Below are positions 20,756-29,072 of a DNA stretch of 64,000 nucleotides, piece by piece. The position numbers were made by a program, and so were the translations under genes. The DNA is taken from the NCBI RefSeq assembly GCF_008085915.1, contig NZ_VSJK01000015.1, positions 56,778 to 120,777 of the forward strand, in the 5' to 3' direction. Position 1 is the stretch's first letter; every line of letters starts with the position of its first letter. Source of the DNA: Oceaniovalibus sp. ACAM 378 (GTDB lineage Bacteria > Pseudomonadota > Alphaproteobacteria > Rhodobacterales > Rhodobacteraceae). The notes beneath the pieces were generated by a model. The model did no database searches and had not been told where the DNA came from. It saw nothing but the letters and a program-made list of their open reading frames with translations.

Positions 20756-21256
20756 ATGGTTAAACGCCGGGCGATTCTGATCGGGATGGGAGCGGGGGCA
20801 CTCTGGGCTGTCGGTGTTGTCTGGCTGGGCGTGGCGGTGGTGAACCTGCCGGTTTTTGCATTGTTGCCATCTCTGGCATTTGCATTCTTGCCGCCGGGGC
20901 TGGTTCTGCTGTTGATGATCGGGCGGCTGGCGGCGGCGCGGTTCTTTGACGACGGACTGATTGACGGACAGCCGTTTGCGCCCGGCACCCGCGCTTGGGT
21001 AGACCAGCGTGTGCTGTCCAATACGGTTGAACAACTGCTGCTGGCGCTTTGTGTCTGGCCTGCCTGCGGATACCTCTTGCTGGGGGACGGGCCGGGGGTT
21101 CTGGCGGCATTGGGGGTGGCGTTTGCGCTGTCCCGGCTGGCCTTCTGGGTTGGATACCGGCACGCTCCGGCCTTGCGCGCCTTTGGATTTGCCGCCACTT
21201 TCTATGCTACGATCGCGGCAGTGCTTTGGGCGGGACTGCGATATCTGATTGGATAG
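20756..21256 (+). CDS. MAPEG-family membrane protein
   Basis: A 166-residue protein with four membrane helices (about residues 6-28, 30-58, 95-118 and 138-165). It contains the MAPEG-like pattern of a polar loop (DQRVLSNTVEQLLLAL) followed by SRLAFWVGYRHAPALRAFGF. MAPEG members include glutathione-linked enzymes; in this group the activity is unknown. It lies 56 bp after the mutase and 4 bp before the VOC gene, so it is probably co-transcribed with both. Confidence 0.75.
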   Translation: MVKRRAILIGMGAGALWAVGVVWLGVAVVNLPVFALLPSLAFAFLPPGLVLLLMIGRLAAARFFDDGLIDGQPFAPGTRAWVDQRVLSNTVEQLLLALCVWPACGYLLLGDGPGVLAALGVAFALSRLAFWVGYRHAPALRAFGFAATFYATIAAVLWAGLRYLIG

Positions 21257-21260
21257 GACG

Positions 21261-21869
21261 ATGATGGAACTGGATCATCTGGCAATCGCGGCTCGGACTT
21301 TGGCCGAGGGTGTGGAGTTTGTCGAAGATGCGTTCGGCGTGACGATGGCGCCCGGCGGCGTCCATGATGCCATGGGCACCCACAACAGGTTGCTGTCGCT
21401 TGGACCAAATCTGTACCTTGAGGTGATCGCGATTGATCCCGACGGTCGCGATCCCGGGCGGCCGCGCTGGTTCGGGCTTGATCATTTCGACGGGCCGCCG
21501 CGCCTGAACAACTGGATCACCCGTTGCGATGACATCCCCAAAGCAATGCAAGCCTTGGCAATGGACGGCGAGGTGATGGATCTGTCGCGCGGCGATCTGG
21601 CTTGGCAGATGGCGGTGACCGAAAGCGGCGTAACGCCGTTCGATGGAATGGCGCCTGCGCTGATCCGATGGCAGGGCGCAGCACATCCGGCGGCGCGACT
21701 GCCCGATGCGGCGTGCCGGTTGCGGGCGCTGACGGTGGCGTCACCCCGGGCAAGCGCGTTACGCGCCGCGCTGGGCGATCTGGAGGGGCCGGTTGCGGTG
21801 ATGACCTCTGACGCGCCGGGACTGACGGCGGTGTTCGACACGCCCAAGGGTCGGGTGACGCTGGGATGA
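21261..21869 (+). CDS. VOC/glyoxalase-like domain protein
   Basis: A 202-residue protein that begins with the VOC strand-helix pattern LDHLAIAARTLAEGVEFVEDAFGV and continues with THNRLLSLGPNLYLEVIAIDP, matching the Glyoxalase_3-like branch. His4 and Glu57 of the first module could be metal ligands. ATG at 21261 was preferred over an in-frame start 12 bases earlier that overlaps the previous gene. Substrate unknown. Confidence 0.75.
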   Translation: MMELDHLAIAARTLAEGVEFVEDAFGVTMAPGGVHDAMGTHNRLLSLGPNLYLEVIAIDPDGRDPGRPRWFGLDHFDGPPRLNNWITRCDDIPKAMQALAMDGEVMDLSRGDLAWQMAVTESGVTPFDGMAPALIRWQGAAHPAARLPDAACRLRALTVASPRASALRAALGDLEGPVAVMTSDAPGLTAVFDTPKGRVTLG

Positions 21870-22007
21870 CGCACGGATGACTGTGACTGGCTGTAAAATT
21901 GAGAGCGGCGCAGGCGCATGAACTGCAACCATGTGTCGCAGTCTGTTTCGTGTCGCAATCGGGCGATCCCGCCTGACACTGCCGCGTTGACGGGGTAACG
22001 TTGCGCC

Positions 22008-22694
22008 ATGTCGATCTGGAGCCGCATCGGTGACGCCCTTTCAGCCCTTGCCAACGGCGAGGGCCTGTTTGCGGTATTCGATCGCCTGCGCACGCCGCCC
22101 GAACGCTCGGTCCTGTTCACGATTGCCGTCATCGCCTTGGGCGCAAAGATGGCCAAGGCCGACGGACAGGTAACCCGCAACGAGGTCGCCGCTTTCCGTC
22201 AGGTGTTCCACATCCCCGCAGACGAAGAGGCGAACGCCGCCCGCGTGTTCAACCTCGCGCGGCAGGATGTTGCCGGATTCGAGGAATACGCGCGGCGGAT
22301 CGGTGCGATGTTCAGCGGCACAGACGGCCAAATGACCCTGTGCGATCTGATGGAGGGGTTGTTTCACATTGCCATCGCAGACGGCACATATCACCCCGCC
22401 GAAGACGAGTTCCTGCACCGTGTCAGCACCATTTTCGGTCTGCCCGAGCGTGAATTCCGCACGCTTCGCGCCCGTTTTGTGCCCGATGCCCGCCCCGACC
22501 CCTGGGATGTGCTGGGGCTGGAATCCGGCGCAGCACCCTCGGCGGTAAAGGCGGCCTGGCGGCAACTGGTGCGCGACACCCACCCGGACCGCATGATCGC
22601 CCGGGGATTGCCCGAGGAAGCAATCAAAATGGCCGAAAAGCGGCTGATCTCGGTCAATCGCGCCTATACGGAAATCACGGAAGGCCGGATGTGA
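22008..22694 (+). CDS. TerB/DnaJ-domain protein, DjlA-like
   Basis: A 228-residue protein. Residues 35-140 form a TerB-like helical domain (AKADGQVTRNEVAAFRQVF, IADGTYHPAEDEFLHRVS). A C-terminal J domain spans about 165-225 with the essential HPD in DTHPDR. No membrane anchor is present, unlike Escherichia coli DjlA. J domains stimulate DnaK; the partner cannot be read. The last bases overlap the start of the next gene (4 bp), indicating translational coupling. Confidence 0.85.
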   Translation: MSIWSRIGDALSALANGEGLFAVFDRLRTPPERSVLFTIAVIALGAKMAKADGQVTRNEVAAFRQVFHIPADEEANAARVFNLARQDVAGFEEYARRIGAMFSGTDGQMTLCDLMEGLFHIAIADGTYHPAEDEFLHRVSTIFGLPEREFRTLRARFVPDARPDPWDVLGLESGAAPSAVKAAWRQLVRDTHPDRMIARGLPEEAIKMAEKRLISVNRAYTEITEGRM

Positions 22695-23731
22695 CGCCGA
22701 ACCATCGACGGGGCGTCCGGCTGGCGACCTACAATGTCGAGTGGTTCAACGCGTTGTTCGATGACGCGGGCGAATTGCTCGAGGATGACGGCTGGTCCGC
22801 CCGCTGGAATATCACCCGCGGCGCGCAGATCGCCGCGCTGGGGCGGGTATTCACCGCGTTGGACGCCGATGCGGTGATGGTGATCGAGGCCCCAGACACC
22901 TCGCGGAATCGTGATGGTGTGGTGGCGCTGGAAACCTTTGCGCGCCGCTTTGGTCTGCGGGCCCGGCGTGGGTTGATCGGGTTTGCCAACGACACGCAGC
23001 AGGAAATCGCGCTGCTCTATGATCCCGACACCGTCACCGCCCGTCACGATCCACAGGGTGCGCGGCTGGGCGAGCGGAACGCCCGCGCGCACCCGCGGTT
23101 CGATGGCGTGTTTCACATCGATCTCGACACCGACGCCGCGCCGGAAACCGTCAAGTGGAGCAAACCACCGCTTGAGGTTGCGCTGCATGCCGGCGGGCGC
23201 GATCTGCGGCTGATCGGGGTCCATGCGAAATCCAAGGCGCCGCACGGTGCCACCACCCCGGCCAGCGCCATGCGGATCGCCATTGAAAACCGCAGAAAAC
23301 AGTCGGCACAATGTATCTGGCTGCGCGCAAGGGTCGACGAACATCTGGCGCGGGGCGAATCGTTGATTGTCATGGGCGATTTCAACGACGGGCCCGGGCT
23401 GGACGAATATGAACAGCTGTTCGGGCGCTCGGGGGTGGAAATCGTGCTGGGCAGCGGCGCAACCCGGCTGATCGCTCCCCATGCCACCGCCGCCCCTGCC
23501 AATCGGCCCACAACTTCGCGGTTTTGGCTGCGCCACCGGGAAGAGTGGCTGGAGGCGCTGCTGGATTTCATCATGGTAACTCCAGATCTGGCGAACACCG
23601 CGCCGGTGTGGCGCATCTGGCACCCGCAGAACGACGCCACCTCGGCCAGTGACCCCGCGCTGGCAAACGCGCTGCTGACCGCCTCGGATCATTTCCCGGT
23701 AACGCTCGACCTCTTCTCAGACGGGGTTTGA
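22691..23731 (+). CDS. Endonuclease/exonuclease/phosphatase-family protein
   Basis: A 346-residue EEP-fold hydrolase. Visible motifs: RLATYNVEWFNALF (metal-site strand), VIEAPD, IGVHAKSK (catalytic His strand), VMGDFND (catalytic Asp and Asn) and a C-terminal SDHFPVTLDL (general-base His). The class includes nucleases and phosphodiesterases; the substrate is unknown. GTG at 22691 overlaps the DjlA-like gene stop, and no better start is seen nearby. Likely cytoplasmic, since no signal peptide is present. Confidence 0.85.
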   Translation: MTPNHRRGVRLATYNVEWFNALFDDAGELLEDDGWSARWNITRGAQIAALGRVFTALDADAVMVIEAPDTSRNRDGVVALETFARRFGLRARRGLIGFANDTQQEIALLYDPDTVTARHDPQGARLGERNARAHPRFDGVFHIDLDTDAAPETVKWSKPPLEVALHAGGRDLRLIGVHAKSKAPHGATTPASAMRIAIENRRKQSAQCIWLRARVDEHLARGESLIVMGDFNDGPGLDEYEQLFGRSGVEIVLGSGATRLIAPHATAAPANRPTTSRFWLRHREEWLEALLDFIMVTPDLANTAPVWRIWHPQNDATSASDPALANALLTASDHFPVTLDLFSDGV

Positions 23732-23748
23732 TCGCCTATATTATTTCC

Positions 23749-24072
23749 ATGAGACTTGTCATCGCCCTTACCGCCCTGCTGATGTCCGGCCCTGCGCTGG
23801 CCGAGACGGATGTGCCCAAGGGTGACATCCGCGAAGGCGTCGATCTGTTGGGAGAGGGCGCAAGAAAGATGTTCCGCGGGTTGCTTGACGAGGTCGAACC
23901 ATCGGTGCGCGACATGGCGCGGGCGTTGCAGGATCTGAACTGGCAGGGCCTGAAGATCGAGGATCTGGACGACTATCATCCGCCCGAGGTGCTGGAAAAC
24001 GGCGATATCATTCTGCGGCGCAAGACACCCGAGCCGCTGCCGTTGCCCGCACCCCCTGAAATCGACCTCTGA
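23749..24072 (+). CDS. Small exported protein of unknown function
   Basis: A 107-residue protein with signal peptide (MRLVIALTALLMSGPALA). The mature part is acidic and helical (LLGEGARKMFRGLLDEVEPSVRD) and ends in a Pro-rich tail (PEPLPLPAPPEIDL). Close relatives in Rhodobacteraceae have, as I recall, been labelled as ATPases, but no nucleotide-binding motif is visible here. ATG at 23749 fits the signal peptide; a TTG 21 bases earlier overlaps the previous stop and is less likely. Confidence 0.7.
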   Translation: MRLVIALTALLMSGPALAETDVPKGDIREGVDLLGEGARKMFRGLLDEVEPSVRDMARALQDLNWQGLKIEDLDDYHPPEVLENGDIILRRKTPEPLPLPAPPEIDL

Positions 24073-24098
24073 CAGGCGCCGTCATATCGCCTGCTTTT
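24073..24098 (+). terminator. Possible terminator between convergent genes
   Basis: A 6-bp stem (CAGGCG at 24073-24078 with CGCCTG at 24088-24093) followed by CTTTT. Short, but placed just after the stop of the small exported protein and before the convergent ppx gene end. Confidence 0.4.
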
Positions 24099-24138
24099 GA
24101 AATAAGCACCGAACGTGGTCCGGCATCCCGCACACACG

Positions 24139-25698
24139 TCAGGGCTTGCGCTCTCGCAGCCGCTTGACCTGACTTTCGGCACCCAGTGCTTGGACCAGCG
24201 ACTGAAACCGCGATTTCGCCACTTCGCCGTAAAGGTCTTCGGCGGGTTCGGTCAACCACAGCTCCAGCAGTTTTTTCTTCGGGAACCAACGCAATTCGCC
24301 CAGACTGCCCGGCTTTTCGGCAGAAAACATCGCACCGAACCGCATCGCCCGGCCCAGAACCTCGGCCAGGGCGGTTTCCTTGTCGCTCAGCAGATCGATC
24401 ATCGGCTCGAACCGACTGCCCGAGCGTGAGTTCTTATAGCGATGCAGCAGCGACAGCCCCAGAAACACCCGTTCAGGATGGGTCAGCCCGCCCAGATTGG
24501 CGCGGGTGGCGTTGTCGAAACAGGCCTCGTGCCGGTAATCGGGATGGGCGCGCCAGCTGACATCATGGAGCAGGCAGGCGGCACGCACGATGCGCAGGCG
24601 CTTTTCGCCCTCACCCTTGAACAGCGGTTCGATGAATTGATACAGCGCAGAGCCGAATCCGGGGATCCGCGCGTCCTTCTGTTCGACCCAGCGGCAGGAT
24701 TCGATCAACGGGTCGCGGTCGCGGATGCGTTGCGGCATCTGTTCGTACAGCAGCCCCTCGCGGATACCATAGCTTGAAATCGCGATCTCGGCAGGTTTGA
24801 ACTGGCGTATCAGTTGTTTCAACACCATGATCGCCAGCGGAATCAGCGACATCCGCGCCTCGCCGATGCCGGTCATCGCGCGCAACTCGTCCAGGGTGTG
24901 ATGGTCGATGAATTTCGCCGTGGCCATGATGCCCGACGGGGTCATGCGGTATTCGTGCTGGACGTGCAGGGGGTAGTTGCGGCGCTGCATGTCGATACGG
25001 GCAATGGCACGCCACGACCCACCGACAAGAAACAAACGCTTGTGATCGATGCCAAGACCCTCGACCAGAGTATCGATCTGGCTCGCGATTTCGGCCTTGA
25101 CCGCCTTCTTCCCCTTGATCCCCTGAAGCCGCAGCGGCCCGAGTGCCGAAGACATCCGTTTGCCCACGCGTCCGTCACCGATCCGGGCCATTTCCATCGA
25201 CGATCCGCCGATGTCGCAGATGATGCCCTTGGCGCCGGGCCAGCCCAGCATGACACCCTGCGCCGACAGCCGCGCCTCTTCCTTGCCATCAACGACCCAC
25301 ATCCGCAGCCCTGTCGCCGCCTCGACTTCGGCGCGGAATTCCGGGCCGTCTGACGCTTCGCGGGTGGCGGCGGTGGCAACGACGGTCAGGGGGGTGGCGC
25401 CCATGCCTTCGGCCAGCCGGCTGAACCGTTTCAGCGCATTCAGCGCCCGCACCCGGCCTTCGGGATTCAACCGCCCGGTTTCGGCAAAACCGGCCCCAAG
25501 CCCCGCCATGACCTTTTCGTTGAAGAAATACGCGGGGCTGCGTGCGGCACCGTCGAAAACCACCATCCGGACCGAGTTCGACCCGACATCGACCACACCC
25601 ACCCGGCTCAGCGCACGGGATGTCGGATCGTGGAAAAGCGGTCGACCGAACGGCCCCCAATCCTCGGGTTCAGAGGCGTCGGGGGCTGGGTCGTTCAT
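24139..25698 (-). CDS. ppx: Exopolyphosphatase / pppGpp phosphatase (Ppx/GppA family)
   Basis: A 519-residue protein with the actin-like phosphatase fold: VGVVDVGSNSVRMVVFD (first phosphate loop), TAATREASDG and CDIGGSSMEMARI (second phosphate loop). It has a C-terminal HD-type helical domain with LLHDVSWRAHPDYRHEACF. The enzyme removes terminal phosphates from polyphosphate and/or pppGpp. ATG at 25698 has AGGAG at 6-nt spacing; a further in-frame ATG at 25740 has weaker support. No ppk gene is adjacent. Confidence 0.9.
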   Translation of the reverse strand: MNDPAPDASEPEDWGPFGRPLFHDPTSRALSRVGVVDVGSNSVRMVVFDGAARSPAYFFNEKVMAGLGAGFAETGRLNPEGRVRALNALKRFSRLAEGMGATPLTVVATAATREASDGPEFRAEVEAATGLRMWVVDGKEEARLSAQGVMLGWPGAKGIICDIGGSSMEMARIGDGRVGKRMSSALGPLRLQGIKGKKAVKAEIASQIDTLVEGLGIDHKRLFLVGGSWRAIARIDMQRRNYPLHVQHEYRMTPSGIMATAKFIDHHTLDELRAMTGIGEARMSLIPLAIMVLKQLIRQFKPAEIAISSYGIREGLLYEQMPQRIRDRDPLIESCRWVEQKDARIPGFGSALYQFIEPLFKGEGEKRLRIVRAACLLHDVSWRAHPDYRHEACFDNATRANLGGLTHPERVFLGLSLLHRYKNSRSGSRFEPMIDLLSDKETALAEVLGRAMRFGAMFSAEKPGSLGELRWFPKKKLLELWLTEPAEDLYGEVAKSRFQSLVQALGAESQVKRLRERKP

Positions 25699-26062
25699 GG
25701 CGGCTCCTGTCGGATGTCCGGTGTCCGTCGTGCGCGACACTGCCCGCAGTGTCCCCCGGGGTCAATGGCGGGAGGCGATCCGGACGTGTCGTCAAAAGCT
25801 TCAGCACAACTTGACCTCTCGCCAGAACAAGAGCGCAGAGTGTCTCCGGCGGGAGTATAGTCAAGTGAGAAAGTAACAATTTATCAGTGCCATAGTAGTG
25901 GTATGAGGGCGTCTCGGTTTTCAACTGTTTCTGCTCGCGCTTAGCGCTTACACTACGTGAAATCCGAATCGCCCGAGTCAACAGCTTCTCTGGCAACCCG
26001 ACACAGCGCGGCTTGCGCACCGCGGATGTTGAGCCGGACGCGCCGGTGCAGGCGAGAAGTCG
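25699..26062. other. Intergenic, no gene recognised
   Basis: About 360 bp upstream of ppx and downstream of ectR. Base composition is more AT-rich than the neighbours around 25860-25960. No terminator or RNA gene was recognised. Confidence 0.4.
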
Positions 26063-26563
26063 CTATTCCGAGCCCGTGCCTTCCCAAATCTCTCCTGTCG
26101 GCAACACCGGCGAAGCATCCAGACTCTGTGCGTCCAGCATGAACGCCACGCGTTCGAGTGATGAGACAAGTTGCGCCTGTTCCCAATCGGCAAGCTTGGC
26201 GAATGCAAGGACATAGCGTTGCTGGAGTGCGTCGGGCGCATGGGCCAGCACAGTCCGTCCCACAGCCGTCATGACGACATTGATCTGACGTCGATCGACC
26301 TGAGACGACACCCGTTCGACCAAGCCACGGCCCACCAGTTTGTCAACCAATGTCGTCACCGTTGCCTGGCTGACCCCCATCTGGTTGGCCAGTGTTTTCG
26401 GGGTCGCGCTGTCCCTCTCATCGACGATCTGCATCACGCGGAGCTGTGCCGGTGTCATCCCTGCGGCCTGGGCCAGTTTGCGGGCATAATGCTCGGTCGC
26501 CCGCAGAATGCGATGCAGGGCGATCAGGCTTTCATCAGTCCGGTCATGGGGCGTGCTTGTCAT
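26063..26563 (-). CDS. ectR: MarR-family regulator of ectoine synthesis
   Basis: A 166-residue winged-helix protein: TPAQLRVMQIVDERDSATPKTLANQMGVSQATVTTLVDKLVGRGLVERVSSQVDRRQ covers the recognition helix and wing. It is divergent from ectABC-ask, the arrangement of EctR in methylotrophs and other halotolerant proteobacteria, where it represses the operon under low salt. The start is unsure: ATG 26563 best fits the domain, but the frame is open to ATG 26668 (with AGGAT upstream) and to 26752. Confidence 0.85.
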   Translation of the reverse strand: MTSTPHDRTDESLIALHRILRATEHYARKLAQAAGMTPAQLRVMQIVDERDSATPKTLANQMGVSQATVTTLVDKLVGRGLVERVSSQVDRRQINVVMTAVGRTVLAHAPDALQQRYVLAFAKLADWEQAQLVSSLERVAFMLDAQSLDASPVLPTGEIWEGTGSE

Positions 26564-26722
26564 GGCAGGGATCATTGCACGATGTGCGAAATGGCTCAAT
26601 CTCAGAAGCGGTTCTGCAAGCGGAAATCGAGGTGTCCGCGCGGGTCGATCATTAGATAGTCGAAGCATAATATCCTGTGTGGACCGGCTCTCACTGTGTT
26701 CTATGGTGCCGGGTATATATTT

Positions 26723-26744
26723 TACTTTAGTTGTTGAAGTACTA
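26723..26744. promoter_or_regulatory. Imperfect inverted repeats in the ectR/ectA interval
   Basis: TACTT at 26723-26727 mirrors AAGTA at 26737-26741, and TAGT at 26728-26731 mirrors ACTA at 26741-26744. The cluster lies 50-70 bp before ectA in an AT-rich patch. MarR proteins bind short inverted repeats, so this is a candidate EctR operator; a TTGTTG or TTGAAG inside it could serve as a -35 box. Confidence 0.35.
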
Positions 26745-26792
26745 CCGATCATCCCCTAGTTCTATGCCTTGCAACTAACGAGGTCCAAGCGA

Positions 26793-27326
26793 ATGCCGAA
26801 AGACACAGTTACACCGCGATCATGTGCGCCCCGTCTGCGCAAACCGGATGCGACGGATGGGGCCGCAATCTGGGAGCTTGTCCGCGACTGCAAGCCGCTC
26901 GACGAAAACTCGATGTACGCCAACCTGATTCAGGTGGACCACTTTCGCGACACCTGTGTGGTGGCAGAGCTTGACGATGAGATCGTCGGCTGGATCTCCG
27001 GCCACATGATCCCGGGAGAGGCCGCATTTTTTGTCTGGCAGGTTGCTGTCAGCCCCAAGGCGCGCGGTCTTGGCTTGGGTCACCACATGCTTTTCGAACT
27101 CGTCAATCGTTGCGAGACCGACGATGCGGAAACGCTGAAGACCACGATCACCAAGGATAACGACGCTTCATGGGGTATGTTTCGCAGCTTTGCCCGCAAA
27201 GTTGGCGGGCGTCTGACGGACGAGCCCCACTTCAAGAAGGAAGCACATTTCGGCGGCGCTCACGATACCGAGCACATGTTGACGATCGAACTGCCGGTCG
27301 CGCCCGAAATCAAGCAGACAGCTTGA
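26793..27326 (+). CDS. ectA: L-2,4-diaminobutyrate acetyltransferase
   Basis: A 177-residue GNAT-fold enzyme that acetylates 2,4-diaminobutyrate to N-gamma-acetyl-diaminobutyrate. The acetyl-CoA loop is VAVSPKARGLGLGHHML, with DGAAIWELVRDCKPLDENSMYANL at the start and TITKDNDASWGMFRSFARK at the C-terminal half, all typical of EctA. ATG at 26793 was chosen; the TTG 24 bases upstream is less likely. First gene of a four-gene operon. Confidence 0.93.
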   Translation: MPKDTVTPRSCAPRLRKPDATDGAAIWELVRDCKPLDENSMYANLIQVDHFRDTCVVAELDDEIVGWISGHMIPGEAAFFVWQVAVSPKARGLGLGHHMLFELVNRCETDDAETLKTTITKDNDASWGMFRSFARKVGGRLTDEPHFKKEAHFGGAHDTEHMLTIELPVAPEIKQTA

Positions 27327-27370
27327 CCGCAACCTTCTGACAAAAAACCCTAAACGGGAAAGGATTCACC

Positions 27371-28663
27371 ATGCCCAGAGACATGGCACAGGATACTTCT
27401 ATTTTCACGCGCCGTGAGAGCGAAGCGCGCTCCTATTGCCGCGACATGGGCGCAGTGTTCACGCGCGCCAGCGGCTCTGAAATGTTTGACGCTGAAGGCA
27501 ATCGCTATATCGACTTTCTCGCGGGCTGTTCTTCGTTGAACTACGGCCACAACGATCCTGACATGAAGGCCGCGCTGATCGAGCATATTTCCGGCGACGG
27601 CATCGCTCATGGTCTCGACTTTCACACAGATGCGAAAAGCGCCTTTCTGAAGGCTTATGAGGACAATATCCTCACGCCGCGCGGCATGGATTATAAGGTG
27701 ATGATGACCGGTCCGACCGGCACCAATGCGGTGGAAGCGGCGATCAAGCTGGCCCGCAAGGTGACGGGACGGCGCAACGTGATCTCTTTCACCAACGGTT
27801 TTCACGGGATGACGATGGGCGCGCTGGCGCTGACCGGCAATGCCTCCAAACGGGACGGCGCGGGGCCCGTCTCGCTGCCTGATGTCACCCATATGCCGTT
27901 CGAAGGCTCCATGGGCGAGAATTTCGACACGCTGGAGCTGATCGACACGATGCTGTCGAACCCCTCGTCCGGCATCGACGCTCCGGCCGCCTTCATCTTT
28001 GAGCCTATTCAGGGCGAAGGTGGGCTGAACGCTGCTTCCGATGACTGGATGCGCGGTATCGAGCGGATCGCCCGCAAGCACGGGGCGTTGCTGATTGTCG
28101 ATGACATTCAGGCAGGTTGCGGCCGTTCGGGCAGTTTCTTTTCCTTCGAAAAGTCCGGAATCAAGCCTGATATGATCCCGCAGGCAAAATCCCTGTCGGG
28201 TTACGGGCTGCCGTTTGCGGCACTGCTGATCAAGCCCGAGCATGATATCTGGAAGCCAGCCGAGCACAACGGCACCTTCCGTGGCAACACCCACGCCTTT
28301 GTGACGGCCCGCGTCGCGATCGAGAAATTCTGGTCAGATGACGCGTTCGAAAAAGAGATTGCCGAAAAATCCGTCTTGCTGACCGATGCGCTGAAAGCTG
28401 TGGCGGACTTGATCGAAGGTGCGACGCTCAAAGGGCGCGGCATGATGCAGGGGGTCGATGTGGGGTCTGGCGATCTGGCATCAACGATCTGCGCAAGGGC
28501 CTATGAACTGGGTCTGGTGATCGAAACATCCGGCGCCAACGGCGAAGTTGTCAAATTCCTGGCCCCGCTCACGACCTCGCCGAAGGTCATTGCGGAAGGG
28601 TTCGACATCCTGATGCGTGCAACGCGCGACGCGATCAACACAATGAAAATAGCGGCGGAGTGA
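27371..28663 (+). CDS. ectB: Diaminobutyrate-2-oxoglutarate aminotransferase
   Basis: A 430-residue class-III PLP aminotransferase converting aspartate semialdehyde to 2,4-diaminobutyrate with glutamate as donor. Visible: GPTGTNAVEAAIKLAR (PLP phosphate region), FTNGFHGMT, FEPIQGEGGLN, DDIQAGCGRSG and the Schiff-base Lys in PQAKSLSGYG. AAAGGA lies 6-8 bases before the ATG. 44 bp after ectA and 7 bp before ectC. Confidence 0.95.
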   Translation: MPRDMAQDTSIFTRRESEARSYCRDMGAVFTRASGSEMFDAEGNRYIDFLAGCSSLNYGHNDPDMKAALIEHISGDGIAHGLDFHTDAKSAFLKAYEDNILTPRGMDYKVMMTGPTGTNAVEAAIKLARKVTGRRNVISFTNGFHGMTMGALALTGNASKRDGAGPVSLPDVTHMPFEGSMGENFDTLELIDTMLSNPSSGIDAPAAFIFEPIQGEGGLNAASDDWMRGIERIARKHGALLIVDDIQAGCGRSGSFFSFEKSGIKPDMIPQAKSLSGYGLPFAALLIKPEHDIWKPAEHNGTFRGNTHAFVTARVAIEKFWSDDAFEKEIAEKSVLLTDALKAVADLIEGATLKGRGMMQGVDVGSGDLASTICARAYELGLVIETSGANGEVVKFLAPLTTSPKVIAEGFDILMRATRDAINTMKIAAE

Positions 28664-28670
28664 CAACACA

Positions 28671-29072
28671 ATGATTGTACGAGATTACAACGAGCTGAAA
28701 AACACCGACCGCCATATCGCAGACGCGGAATGGACATCCACCCGCATGTTGCTGGCCGACGACAGCATGGGTTTTTCCTTCCACATCACCGTTCTTCAGG
28801 CGGGTTCGGAACATACGTTTCACTACAAGCACCACTTCGAAAGCGTCTATTGCATGAAGGGTAAAGGGTCGATCACGGATCTCGCCACGGGCGAGACCCA
28901 CCAGATCCATCCGGGGGTGATGTATGCCCTGAACCTGAACGACAAGCACACGCTGCGCGCCGATGAAGAATTGCACATGGCCTGTTGTTTCAATCCGCCG
29001 GTCACCGGTACGGAAGTACATCGCGAAGACGGCTCGTATGCACCGGCAGAGGAACTAGAAAATCAATCATGA
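28671..29072 (+). CDS. ectC: L-ectoine synthase
   Basis: A 133-residue cupin enzyme that closes N-gamma-acetyl-diaminobutyrate to ectoine. It starts with IVRDYNELKNTDRHIADAEW, typical of EctC, and carries the metal-binding pattern HYKHHFESVYCMKGKG with Glu and His ligands and the second strand HPGVMYALNLNDKHTLRA. The last four bases overlap the aspartokinase start. No ectD (hydroxylase) follows, so the product is probably ectoine only. Confidence 0.95.
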   Translation: MIVRDYNELKNTDRHIADAEWTSTRMLLADDSMGFSFHITVLQAGSEHTFHYKHHFESVYCMKGKGSITDLATGETHQIHPGVMYALNLNDKHTLRADEELHMACCFNPPVTGTEVHREDGSYAPAEELENQS

